A stretch of 64,000 nucleotides of DNA from Patescibacteria group bacterium (lineage in GTDB: Bacteria; Patescibacteriota; Patescibacteriia; 2-12-FULL-60-25): positions 558,001-622,000 of the forward strand of contig JAQTXZ010000001.1 in NCBI GenBank assembly GCA_028688515.1. The letters run 5' to 3'. A program made the position numbers and the translations under genes. The number at the start of each line of letters is the position of its first letter. Within the stretch, counting starts at the first letter, position 1. The notes under the pieces are model-generated. The model was not told the origin of the DNA. It did not search any database and saw only the letters and a list, made by a program, of their open reading frames with translations. This document shows, in pieces, positions 33,738 through 41,957 of this stretch.

Positions 33738-34535
33738 TCAACTTCGTAAAGCTACCAATCTTTTAAACTCGCAATTGAACTCTATAACAGCCGCCTCGAT
33801 ATCAGGATGAAAATGACTCTTAAAGTCATTTTGTTTTACGTAATTCGAAGCTTCAAGCAAAGCATCCGGCGTGCCTGCATCGAAATAACCGCCTTTGATA
33901 ACGCGCACATCAAGCTCGCCTTTTTCCAAATATGCACGATGCATATCTACTATTTCGATCTCTCCACGACTTGAAGGCTTGAGATTTTTGGCTATCTCTG
34001 CAGCCTTTCCGTCGTAGATATAGATTCCGGGAATAGCGAAATTGCTTTTTGGTTTGATTGGTTTTTCTTCGATGGATATGACCTTGCCGTTCGATGCGTC
34101 AAACTCGACTACGCCATAACGCTCCGGATCTGGCACTTCGCGCGCAAAAACTCTGCCGCCGTTTTTGAAACTGTTTATAGCATCGCTAAAATCATCTTCA
34201 AAAATATTGTCACCCAAAATCATAACACCCGGTTCGCCTGCCAAAAAATCTTCTCCGAGTATAAATGCATCGGGCAATCCGCGCGGTTCTTTTTGAACCA
34301 TAAAAGTAAGATTGACGCCGAAACCGCGCAACATCGAACCCAGTAAATTCAAATAACTTCCGGAATATTGCGGCGCAACGATTATCAAAATATCCTTAAT
34401 CCCAGCTTTGACCAAAGTATTAAGCGGATAAAAAACCATCGGCCTGTCATAGACAGGCAACAACTGTTTTGTCAGCACCGCAGTCAACGGCAGCAGACGC
34501 GTTCCGGTACCGCCGGCGAGGATTATTCCTTTCAT
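33738..34535 (-). CDS. rmlA: Glucose-1-phosphate thymidylyltransferase-like enzyme
   Basis: A 265-residue nucleotidyltransferase starting MKGIILAGGTGTRLLPLT, the sugar-nucleotide transferase signature, with KQLLPVYDRPMVFYPL and GDNIFEDDF. Shorter than E. coli RmlA but typical for the group lacking the C-terminal extension. Makes dTDP-glucose from glucose-1-phosphate. Its start overlaps the rmlB stop by 4 bp. Confidence 0.88.
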   Translation of the reverse strand: MKGIILAGGTGTRLLPLTAVLTKQLLPVYDRPMVFYPLNTLVKAGIKDILIIVAPQYSGSYLNLLGSMLRGFGVNLTFMVQKEPRGLPDAFILGEDFLAGEPGVMILGDNIFEDDFSDAINSFKNGGRVFAREVPDPERYGVVEFDASNGKVISIEEKPIKPKSNFAIPGIYIYDGKAAEIAKNLKPSSRGEIEIVDMHRAYLEKGELDVRVIKGGYFDAGTPDALLEASNYVKQNDFKSHFHPDIEAAVIEFNCEFKRLVALRS

Positions 34536-35551
34536 ACTCTTAAAGCTTTCTCATCCCACTCTTGTTTGCGGCGCCAAAGACTCTCAACCCAATCTTTATT
34601 TGCCAGATACCACTTAATAGTTTCTTTCATGGCATCTTCAAACTTTTCGTGCGGATAGAACGGTTTCCAGCCCAGGGACTCGATCTTGGACGCATCGATC
34701 GCATAACGTCGGTCATGACCTTTTCTGTCTTCCACATACTCGATCATTTCATCGCCTTTACCGAAGTAAGACAAAATCATCCGCGTGACTTCCAAATTGT
34801 TTCTCTCGTTGTCAGAACCAATGTTGTAGACTTCGCCGACTTCGCCTTTTTGCAGTAATAAATCCAAAGCCCGCGCATGGTCGATTGTGTGAATCCAATC
34901 GCGAACGTTCAAGCCGTCGCCGTAGACAGGGAGTTTTTCGCCTTTCGACGCACGAAAAATAAATGACGGAATAAGCTTTTCCGGAAATTGAAAAGGGCCG
35001 TAATTATTGGAGCAATGCGTGACTATGACCGGAGTTTTATGCGTAACCCAATATGCATGACACATCAAATCCCCGCCCGCTTTTGCTGCGGCATAAGGCA
35101 TGTTTGGTTTTATCGGAGTCGACTCGGTAAACTTCTGAGGATCATCAAGGCTTAATGCGCCGTAAACTTCGTCTGTCGAAACTTGCACGAATTTTTCGAT
35201 GTTATTTGCGCGGACAGCATCCAAAATCATCTGCACGCCGAGACTGTTAGTCAAAACAAAATCCTTGCAGCCTCCGTGAATCGAACGGTCAACATGAGTC
35301 TCTGCCGCAAAATTGATGACATGCGTGATTTGATGTTCTTGAATCACCTTATTCAATGCATTAAGATCCGTGATGTCGCCCTGTACAAAAACATAACGCG
35401 AATCATTTTCAACTTCTTTTAAATTCCCAAGATTGCCGGCATAAGTCAGCTTATCGAAATTTACGATTTTCACCTCCGGATCGGATTGAAGTTTATATCT
35501 TACAAAGTTAGAGCCGATAAATCCGGCTCCGCCGCAAACGAGTAGTTTCAT
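34532..35551 (-). CDS. rmlB: dTDP-glucose 4,6-dehydratase
   Basis: A short-chain dehydrogenase fold: MKLLVCGGAGFIGSNFVRY binds NAD, catalytic STDEVYG and YAAAKAGGD (YxxxK). Makes dTDP-4-keto-6-deoxyglucose from dTDP-glucose. ATG 35551 is chosen because the upstream in-frame region translates a stuttered repeat. rmlC and rmlD are not in this window. Confidence 0.92.
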   Translation of the reverse strand: MKLLVCGGAGFIGSNFVRYKLQSDPEVKIVNFDKLTYAGNLGNLKEVENDSRYVFVQGDITDLNALNKVIQEHQITHVINFAAETHVDRSIHGGCKDFVLTNSLGVQMILDAVRANNIEKFVQVSTDEVYGALSLDDPQKFTESTPIKPNMPYAAAKAGGDLMCHAYWVTHKTPVIVTHCSNNYGPFQFPEKLIPSFIFRASKGEKLPVYGDGLNVRDWIHTIDHARALDLLLQKGEVGEVYNIGSDNERNNLEVTRMILSYFGKGDEMIEYVEDRKGHDRRYAIDASKIESLGWKPFYPHEKFEDAMKETIKWYLANKDWVESLWRRKQEWDEKALRV

Positions 35552-35565
35552 ATTGCTGACTGGAA

Positions 35566-35640
35566 ACTGACAACTGGAAACTGGAAAGAGTGCTTCAGTC
35601 AACTTGCAACTCTTTCTAGTTTCTAGTTTCTAGTTGTTAG
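35566..35640. repeat. Stuttered palindromic tract
   Basis: Words of the ctggaaactga type followed by complementary ttctagtttctag words between rmlB and the HIT gene. Confidence 0.6.
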
Positions 35641-36049
35641 TATTTATTCCCGCCCTTATCTTACCCGCAATTTCCGCGATTTGTCCATCTTCATAATCCT
35701 TGCCGTGCCATTGCTCATAACCGTCGCCTGCTTTGCGCGGGATGACATGAAAATGCGCATGAGGAATAACCTGACCCGCGGCAGCACCGTTATTAAGTAT
35801 TAAATTTGTCGCTTCATAGCCCAAATCGCGTTTGATAATCAACGTCATCTTCTTGATCGCGGACATTAATTTAACGTCGAACCCATCGGGCAAATCCTCA
35901 AGATTTTCGCAGTGAGTTTTTGGCACCACCAGCACATGGCCAGGATTCACAGGATGAATATCCAAAAAGCAAAAAACTAAGTCGTCTTCGTAGACGATTT
36001 CTGAAGGAATTTCTTTGGCGATAATTTTGCAGAAAAGGCATTCTTGCAT
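35630..36049 (-). CDS. HIT-family nucleotide-binding hydrolase
   Basis: A 139-residue HIT protein with MQECLFCKIIAKEIPSEIVYEDD and the catalytic His triad HAHFHVIPR. Hydrolyses adenosine-5'-phosphoramidate-like substrates in the family. ATG 36049 is chosen as the family's usual N-terminus; the extension to 36109 looks non-coding. Confidence 0.85.
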   Translation of the reverse strand: MQECLFCKIIAKEIPSEIVYEDDLVFCFLDIHPVNPGHVLVVPKTHCENLEDLPDGFDVKLMSAIKKMTLIIKRDLGYEATNLILNNGAAAGQVIPHAHFHVIPRKAGDGYEQWHGKDYEDGQIAEIAGKIRAGINTNN

Positions 36050-36108
36050 AATTGCATTTAAGTTAAACAGCTGATCCCCTGCTTCCACACTTCGCATGGA
36101 CAAAGTCA

Positions 36109-36471
36109 CTAGTCATCATTCGTCGTCATCGTCCAAACCGACGCGATGGCAATAAGTGCAATGATTGGAATGACTGTTCTTAACGTAATAACGTTTAATC
36201 TTGCTGCCAATATGCCAACTAAAACCACAGCCGTCAATACGACGGACAGCGTTTGCATCCATTGAAAAAATCCATTTTTGGATTTTCCGAAAGACGCGAC
36301 GATCAAAAGCACGACTGAAACCGGCGCCAAAAAATCCACCACATCAACAAAAGGCAGGACGGATCCCGGCATCAACCATTCCAGCGCCATCAACAAAACC
36401 AAAGTCGCGCCTGCCGCAAGTACGATGTTTGTAACAATCATCCAAGATGTTTCTTTTAGAGACAAATTCAT
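36109..36471 (-). CDS. Small multi-helix membrane protein
   Basis: A 120-residue protein with four helices starting MNLSLKETSWMIVTN. ATG 36471 is chosen because the longer frame would overlap the preceding gene. Function unknown. Confidence 0.6.
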   Translation of the reverse strand: MNLSLKETSWMIVTNIVLAAGATLVLLMALEWLMPGSVLPFVDVVDFLAPVSVVLLIVASFGKSKNGFFQWMQTLSVVLTAVVLVGILAARLNVITLRTVIPIIALIAIASVWTMTTNDD

Positions 36472-36491
36472 ATTCAACGACTTTAAGGACT

Positions 36492-37967
36492 CTAGAGCCT
36501 GTGCCAAGCGCGTCTCGCCTCTGCAAGCAAAGTTGTCCACCAGGTTTGAAAAGTTACCGGCGGACGATGAAACGTGACTGCGACGCGGCGGACGTCGACT
36601 GCGCCCGCGCGGGATGCGATTCCCGGCGCTGAAACGACAAACCTTAAAGTATCCGCATCGTACGAAATCGGAAAAGATAAATGCGCGTGTTTCCATCCGT
36701 CGCCCAAATCATCGACTCGCACGTATGGAGTCAGAACAGCCTTAATCCCCTCTTTGATCGCTTCCGTCTCCGGAGTCAGCCTGCGCGGTTGAGGTTCGAA
36801 GAACGCCTCAGGAATAAAAGCGAAATAGCCATCCGCCACCAAACGCACGTCGCCGAGCGGTGCGCTGACAGCTATTGGCGCGGCGACGGAATCCGTCCTG
36901 TCGATTCTTACCGGAGTATGAGTTCTTTCAAGATTTCCAAAAGTACTGCCAAGAGAAACTTTTTGCAATCCCTCTTTATGAAACGTATCGGCGACGATAT
37001 GACGCGCCGTCGTCCAAGCAGTCAACGCGTTGGTTGAAGTCGTTGCAAAACCTACAATATCGCCGACAACCAAACGAGGCCCTACAACCCAGCGCGGATT
37101 CGTTGTGCTGATTTTTCGAATAAAAATATCATCGTCCGCAATAATTTTGATTCGATAAACTCCAGGATTTAAATCTTTCAGTTTGACGTTGACCGGAATA
37201 ATCGCGCCATAACCGGAGTCGCGACTCCCGCCTGTACCGACAGTATCCTGCCAAACCAACTGACCGTCGCGCAAAACCTGCAAAGCCAGCAACCCGCCGC
37301 TGCGATTGCGATTCACATCCTGCACTTGCATCTGAAAGTTGATTTGACCGTCAGCTGGAACAACCCAAAAATCATGTGCGCCGCGCAAAGAAAGCAAAAT
37401 CGTTTTCGGTTCGTGCGACGCGGCATCTGCCATTATCGGACTCGTGGTAGTCGCATCCCAAACCGCCAAACCGCGCGTATCGCCGTCATCAAGTCGTGCA
37501 GACGTAACTCCCGCCAAAACGTAACCTCGAGTCCCTTTTTTTGTAGTGACTTTATTCCAAGCCGGATCTTCCAAAACTTCGGAATACCACGGATAAAGAT
37601 CCAACTGTTTGCCTTCCGCATCCAAGACCATCCCAAACTCAACCAGCGGCTGGTGGATTGGCCTAAAATCCATTTCAACGTCAACGCTTTGATATGGCCC
37701 AGGCGTTCTGACGTTCATGTAAACCGGATCGTCAGTAATCCTCTGTCCGCTCCATCCATCCGCCTGCTTACCGGGCGAAGTAGTTCTCTCGCCGGGCAAA
37801 AAAGGGAAAATAAATGCGCTCTGTCCGGTCATGCCGCTCTCAACGTGAAAGACGCCGGAAAACGGAAAACGCAGCATCAAAATCCAAAATAAGACAAAAA
37901 CCCCCAGAATCCATGGGATTGTACAAAGGATGATTACTAACGGCTTGGGAATTCTTATTTCTGACAT
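36492..37967 (-). CDS. Single-pass membrane protein with large beta-rich extracytoplasmic part
   Basis: A 491-residue protein with one helix at residues 10-32 (LVIILCTIPWILGVFVLFWI), then a long beta-rich domain (GPYQSVDVEMDFRPIHQP; VNVKLKDLNPGVYRIKI) resembling carbohydrate- or surface-binding domains without a firm family. 20 bp upstream of the small membrane protein, probably one unit. Function unknown. Confidence 0.6.
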   Translation of the reverse strand: MSEIRIPKPLVIILCTIPWILGVFVLFWILMLRFPFSGVFHVESGMTGQSAFIFPFLPGERTTSPGKQADGWSGQRITDDPVYMNVRTPGPYQSVDVEMDFRPIHQPLVEFGMVLDAEGKQLDLYPWYSEVLEDPAWNKVTTKKGTRGYVLAGVTSARLDDGDTRGLAVWDATTTSPIMADAASHEPKTILLSLRGAHDFWVVPADGQINFQMQVQDVNRNRSGGLLALQVLRDGQLVWQDTVGTGGSRDSGYGAIIPVNVKLKDLNPGVYRIKIIADDDIFIRKISTTNPRWVVGPRLVVGDIVGFATTSTNALTAWTTARHIVADTFHKEGLQKVSLGSTFGNLERTHTPVRIDRTDSVAAPIAVSAPLGDVRLVADGYFAFIPEAFFEPQPRRLTPETEAIKEGIKAVLTPYVRVDDLGDGWKHAHLSFPISYDADTLRFVVSAPGIASRAGAVDVRRVAVTFHRPPVTFQTWWTTLLAEARRAWHRL

Positions 37968-38043
37968 AACTTTAAAGCAGCTTCACTGACGCCAAAAAGT
38001 GCGGTTATTATAGCATAACCGCACTTAAAACGGGCAACTTCAA

Positions 38044-39260
38044 TTAAAGATTTCCCCTGACTTTTTCGGCATCCAAGATGCGCCTAATGGCCAACAAATA
38101 GGCGCAAGTACGTAAATCCAATTTCTTGTCATACTCCTCAAAGACCGCAAACATGCGCTTCCATGTATCGTCCATCATGATTTTGAGTTTTTTCTCAAGA
38201 TAATCCTCGTCCAAAATATTGCCCGTGCGATTTTGTGCCCACTCAAAATAACTGACGGTTACGCCGCCGGAGTTTGCCGCCACATCCGGCACAACCATAA
38301 TGTTTCTCGCGAATAGACTTTTATCGGCATCTGCGGAAATCGGTCCGTTTGCAAGCTCGACGATAACCTTGGCTTTTACATCGTTGACGTTTGACGAGTT
38401 GATCTGATCTTCGAGCGCAGCTAAAATTAAGATATCAACGTCTAACGTCAAAATCGTTTTGTTATCGATGACTTTACCCATGCCGACATCCACAAGGGGC
38501 GTTCCCCCGTTCTTTTTTAAGATTAACGTCGGTACGTCCAAACCGTTTTCATCCAACACTCCGCCTTTGGAGTCAGCGGCTGCAATGACCTTATGGCCTG
38601 CTTCATGCAGCATTTTCGCAACAAAAGAACCCGCGTTACCAAAACCTTGAACAGCAATCTTCAAACCGGTTGGCTGCAAGCCAAACTGTTGAATCATATA
38701 CAAACCGCCCTTTGCCGTTGCGTCGGTTCTTTGAGCAATGCCGCCGAGAGCTGTCGGTTTGCCGGTTATCATGCCGGGTTCGTGATGGCCGACGACTTTT
38801 TCATATTCATCCAGCATCCAACCCATAATCTGCGGATTCGTGTAGACATCCGGGGCCGGTATGTCCTTATCCTGGCCGATGACATTCGCAAAAGCCGACG
38901 CATACGCGCGGCTAACTTTTTCCAAATGCTTGACATCCATTCCTTTTGAATCAATGACTACGCCGCCTTTGCCGCCGCCGTAAGGCAAACCCGCCAATGA
39001 GTTTTTTAACTCATGACAAGTGCCAGCGACTTTACCTCGTCGATGTTGACATCCGGATGGAACCTGATACCGCCCTTGCCGGGACCAAGCGCCTCGCTAT
39101 GCAAGACGCGGTAGGATTGATATTTTTGACCATCAACATCCAACTCCGCTTGACTGATGCGCTTAAAATTAAGAAGAACTTCCATTTCTTTATCAGAAAA
39201 ACCGGCCACAGTCTTAATCGCTTCAAGACGCTGCATTAAAGAATCGTAAAAAGCATTCAT
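38044..39260 (-). pseudogene. gdhA: Glutamate dehydrogenase interrupted by a single-base frameshift
   Basis: Two adjacent frames together encode one enzyme of about 400 residues. The first (39260-39006) has GPGKGGIRFHPDVNIDEVKSLA, and the second (38997-38044) has AGLPYGGGKGGVVID and PAPDVYTNPQIMGWM with catalytic Lys and Asp, plus the NAD-binding GFGNAGS. The break is at about 39000, where ATG AGT TAA AAA AAC would read on as M-S-F-K-N-S if one T were added. It may be a true lesion or a sequencing/assembly error at the T2A6 tract. Converts glutamate to 2-oxoglutarate and ammonia. Confidence 0.85.
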
Positions 39261-39279
39261 ATAAAGTGTGCTTTAAATT

Positions 39280-39609
39280 TTATATAAGAGATTCAAGTTC
39301 GCCCTGCAACATTTCTTTGGAACGAAAACCGATAAACTCACGTGCAACGTTTCCGCCTTTAAAAAGCTTCATGTTAGGGATGCTCTGGATATTGTATTGC
39401 ATTGCCAAGCCCTGGTTATCCGTCTCTTCGACATTCACTTTCATGATCTTGAGTTTATCGGACAAGCTGACGGAAAGTTCGTCGAGTACCGGGGCCATCA
39501 TGCGGCAAGGACCGCACCAAGGCGCCCAAAAATCCACCAGAACCGGCAGATCTGATTTAAGCACGCTGGACTCAAACTCCGGCGCGTTGATTTCTTTTAC
39601 ATTAGACAT
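39280..39609 (-). CDS. trxA: Thioredoxin
   Basis: A 109-residue classical thioredoxin: VDFWAPWCGPCRMMAPVL active site and IQSIPNMKLF cis-Pro. Cytoplasmic disulfide reductase. Second gene of an operon with the CsoR/CstR-type regulator (20 bp upstream) and glutamate dehydrogenase (19 bp downstream). Confidence 0.95.
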   Translation of the reverse strand: MSNVKEINAPEFESSVLKSDLPVLVDFWAPWCGPCRMMAPVLDELSVSLSDKLKIMKVNVEETDNQGLAMQYNIQSIPNMKLFKGGNVAREFIGFRSKEMLQGELESLI

Positions 39610-39629
39610 ATTTTTATATCAATTATGAA

Positions 39630-39884
39630 TTAAGAATTTTGGATGATTTCATTAAAGAACTTTTTGCAAACATCCTCTTGTTCACCTTTGCGCTTACACG
39701 ACAATAAACAGGATTCGAAATTTTCCTGCATATATCGATTCATCAACGTGTTCATTGCGGACCTTGCGGCTTTCATCTGCGTCAAAGTCTGAAAGCAATC
39801 TTTTTGATCGTTAATCATGCGGTCAATTCCATTTAATTGACCGATCACGTTATTGATTAGCTGCGAGTAAGATTTGGTTGGCAT
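39630..39884 (-). CDS. CsoR/CstR-family repressor
   Basis: An 84-residue four-helix DUF156 protein. Cys30 and Cys59 are spaced 29 apart, as for the family Cys pair, but the position for the copper-binding His (residue 55) is Asn. This Cys-only pattern is like the persulfide sensor CstR rather than copper-sensing CsoR. Further Cys (63, 73) are present. A 17-bp GC-rich palindrome sits inside its own promoter, so it probably represses this operon. Confidence 0.8.
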   Translation of the reverse strand: MPTKSYSQLINNVIGQLNGIDRMINDQKDCFQTLTQMKAARSAMNTLMNRYMQENFESCLLSCKRKGEQEDVCKKFFNEIIQNS

Positions 39885-39895
39885 AAGTTTTATAC

Positions 39896-39925
39896 ATAAT
39901 ACAATACACCCCCAGGGGGTGTCAA
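39896..39925 (-). promoter_or_regulatory. Promoter with CsoR/CstR-type operator
   Basis: On the minus strand TTGACA (39920-39925), 18-nt spacer, TATTAT (39896-39901). The spacer is filled by the palindrome ACACCCCC-A-GGGGGTGT (39906-39922). This matches the poly-C/poly-G form of CsoR-family operators, so the bound repressor would block the promoter directly. Confidence 0.8.
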
Positions 39926-39945
39926 GTGCGGTTTCACTGAGAACA

Positions 39946-39975
39946 AAAAAGCCTCAACAAATGTTGAGGCTTTTT
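39946..39975 (-). terminator. Intrinsic terminator after tRNA-Tyr
   Basis: AAAAAGCCTCAACA / TGTTGAGGCTTTTT stem with a 2-nt centre, immediately beyond the tRNA 3' end. Confidence 0.9.
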
Positions 39976-39976
39976 A

Positions 39977-40062
39977 TGGTGGGCAGGCAAGGATTCGAAC
40001 CTTGGAAGGCGATAGCCAGCAGATTTACAGTCTGCCCCGTTTGACCGCTTCGGTACCTGCCC
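39977..40062 (-). tRNA. tRNA-Tyr (anticodon GTA)
   Basis: A class II tRNA of 86 nt with acceptor GGGCAGG/CCTGCCC, anticodon loop CTGTAAA, a long variable arm, and encoded CCA. Confidence 0.95.
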
Positions 40063-40064
40063 GC

Positions 40065-40157
40065 GACAGTCGAAAGTCCTCAAAGTCTATCAAGTCTATA
40101 AAGTCATCATGATTTTGGACTTTAAGGACTTTACGGACTTTAGAGACTTTCGACTCA
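40065..40157. repeat. Stuttered palindromic tract between two tRNA genes
   Basis: The left half uses agtcctcaaagtctatc words, the right half ggactttaagg words, forming a large imperfect palindrome with AGTCGAAAGTC / GACTTTCGACT at its ends. Confidence 0.75.
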
Positions 40158-40162
40158 TTCGA

Positions 40163-40238
40163 TGGAGCCGTTGACCGGGATTGAACCGGTGACCTTCTCC
40201 TTACCATGGAGATGCTCTACCAGCTGAGCTACAACGGC
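40163..40238 (-). tRNA. tRNA-Thr (anticodon GGT)
   Basis: Acceptor GCCGTTG/CAACGGC, anticodon loop ATGGTAA, T-arm GTTCAATCC, and encoded CCA. Second tRNA-Thr of the window. Confidence 0.95.
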
Positions 40239-40274
40239 ATGAATTTACAAATGACGCACCAAAGTGCCAATAGA

Positions 40275-41168
40275 TTACACTAAAACTTTAATCTTATCAA
40301 TACGTTCACGAAACTGTTGCAACTTTTGATAATCATCCGACAAAAGCCGTAATTTATCATAACGGCGCTTAGCCTCTTGCCGGTCGCCTAAAACAATTGC
40401 GCACTCCATGGCCAGCTCGCTGTATTTAGCCGATTTGGGCTCCAAATCACTGGCTCTTTTGGCAGATGGCCATGCTTTGGCGTAATCACACAAATCAACA
40501 TAATACCTGGCCAGTTCTGCGTGACGGCAAGCCAAACGCGGTCTCATCTCGACCGCCTTGACGCGCATCTCCTCGGCCTTGCCAACCTCGCCTTCCGCGG
40601 AGGCGATTTCCGCCAAGGCTGCAAACGAAGCATCGTCAGCCTCTTTTGTTTTGACCAAGTACTCAAAAGTTTCTTTTGCCTGTGGATACATTTTTTGCTT
40701 TAGATACAAAGCGCCTATCCCCTTGTACGCATCCGCATTACGGTTGTTTAACAACAAAACTTCCAAGTACCGCTTTTCCGCGTCCGCCCACTTTAAATCC
40801 CGCGCCATGCTGCGCGCCTCATCCAACAACACCTTGATTCTCTCTTGCTCGCTGGGCGCGACTTTTGCAAACGGGCGCTTTGCCTGTTGATATACGCGAT
40901 CCAATCTTATCAATCTCAAATAAGCTTCGTGAAAAGATTTTTTTGTCTGAAAAATTCCTTTTTTATAAAGATATTTGAAAGGCGCGATCTTGTCTGTTTG
41001 CAGGCGGCTGAATCTTTGTGCGACTATCGCTTCGCGTTTTATTCTTTCGTTTTCTTCTTTAATGGAAAGCGGGTTAAGCATTCTTATCTCTGACCAGTGC
41101 TGAAATACAATAAGCCCCGCGGCTGCGGCGCTTAATATTGCCAGTATAAATAGTATCCAAATTAACAT
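40275..41168 (-). CDS. Membrane-anchored TPR protein
   Basis: A 297-residue protein. One N-terminal helix (residues 2-24) is followed by a charged linker, then four to five tetratricopeptide repeats (ADAYKGIGALYLKQKMYPQA, and AKAWPSAKRASDLEPKSAKY). TPR domains bind other proteins. Last gene of the glyS-M16-tpiA-TPR unit. Confidence 0.75.
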   Translation of the reverse strand: MLIWILFILAILSAAAAGLIVFQHWSEIRMLNPLSIKEENERIKREAIVAQRFSRLQTDKIAPFKYLYKKGIFQTKKSFHEAYLRLIRLDRVYQQAKRPFAKVAPSEQERIKVLLDEARSMARDLKWADAEKRYLEVLLLNNRNADAYKGIGALYLKQKMYPQAKETFEYLVKTKEADDASFAALAEIASAEGEVGKAEEMRVKAVEMRPRLACRHAELARYYVDLCDYAKAWPSAKRASDLEPKSAKYSELAMECAIVLGDRQEAKRRYDKLRLLSDDYQKLQQFRERIDKIKVLV

Positions 41169-41198
41169 CTTCTTATCGTTACTCCGGCATGCGCAACG

Positions 41199-41954
41199 TT
41201 ATGCCGGATTTGCGGTGCGGCACAACAAGCCAAACACGCGAGGATCGAGTGACGCCCCTCCAACCAATGCGCCATTTACTCCGGTAGTGGAAACATATTC
41301 CGCGATGTTATTGGCATCAACCGAGCCTCCGTAAATGATTCTCGCATTTTCTGCTACGCCGGAATTGAATTTCTTTTGAATTGCAGTGCGAATTATCTCG
41401 TGCGCCTCTTTGGCTTTTTGCGGCGGGCAAGGCTTGCCGCTGCCTATTGACCAAACCGGTTCGTAAGCAAACACAAATGGAGTTTTGCCGTCTTTAAGAC
41501 TTGCCAACGCGGCGGACACTTGCGCGCGCAAAACTTTTGCCACTTCGCCTTTTTTTACATTCGCTTCCGTTTCGCCGACGCAAATGACAGGGATGATGCC
41601 GGCAACCTGCAGCGCAGCCGCTTTTCTTGCAACCATCTCATCCGTTTCTCCGAGTAACAGGCGACGTTCGCTGTGTCCGACAAGGCAATACTGAACACCA
41701 AACTCCAAAAGCATCGAAGGCGATATCTCACCCGTAAAAGCGCCCTCCGAAGACCAGAATGCGTCTTGCGCGGCCAAGGCAGGTATCGAAGCGCGGCCAA
41801 GAGACGCGCGTGCAGCAGCCAAAGAAACGTGCGGAACGGCTACGGCGATATCCAAATCCTTAGGCAGCCTTTCGCGGCGAAACGCCCTAACCCAACCCCC
41901 GGCTTTCATGGGGCCGTAATGCATCTTCCAGTTTGCAATGAGTAGTGTACGCAT
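41199..41954 (-). CDS. tpiA: Triosephosphate isomerase
   Basis: A 251-residue TIM barrel with catalytic ANWKMH (Lys10), CLVGHSERR (His), and FAYEPVWSIG (Glu). Interconverts dihydroxyacetone phosphate and glyceraldehyde-3-phosphate in glycolysis. Confidence 0.95.
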   Translation of the reverse strand: MRTLLIANWKMHYGPMKAGGWVRAFRRERLPKDLDIAVAVPHVSLAAARASLGRASIPALAAQDAFWSSEGAFTGEISPSMLLEFGVQYCLVGHSERRLLLGETDEMVARKAAALQVAGIIPVICVGETEANVKKGEVAKVLRAQVSAALASLKDGKTPFVFAYEPVWSIGSGKPCPPQKAKEAHEIIRTAIQKKFNSGVAENARIIYGGSVDANNIAEYVSTTGVNGALVGGASLDPRVFGLLCRTANPA

Positions 41955-41957
41955 AAC

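Noticed and set aside
38990-39015. Programmed -1 frameshift at A AAA AAC in glutamate dehydrogenase
   Set aside because: The zero-frame TAA stop overlaps and precedes the slippery heptamer, so a ribosome in the first frame would stop before reaching it. A plain indel is simpler.
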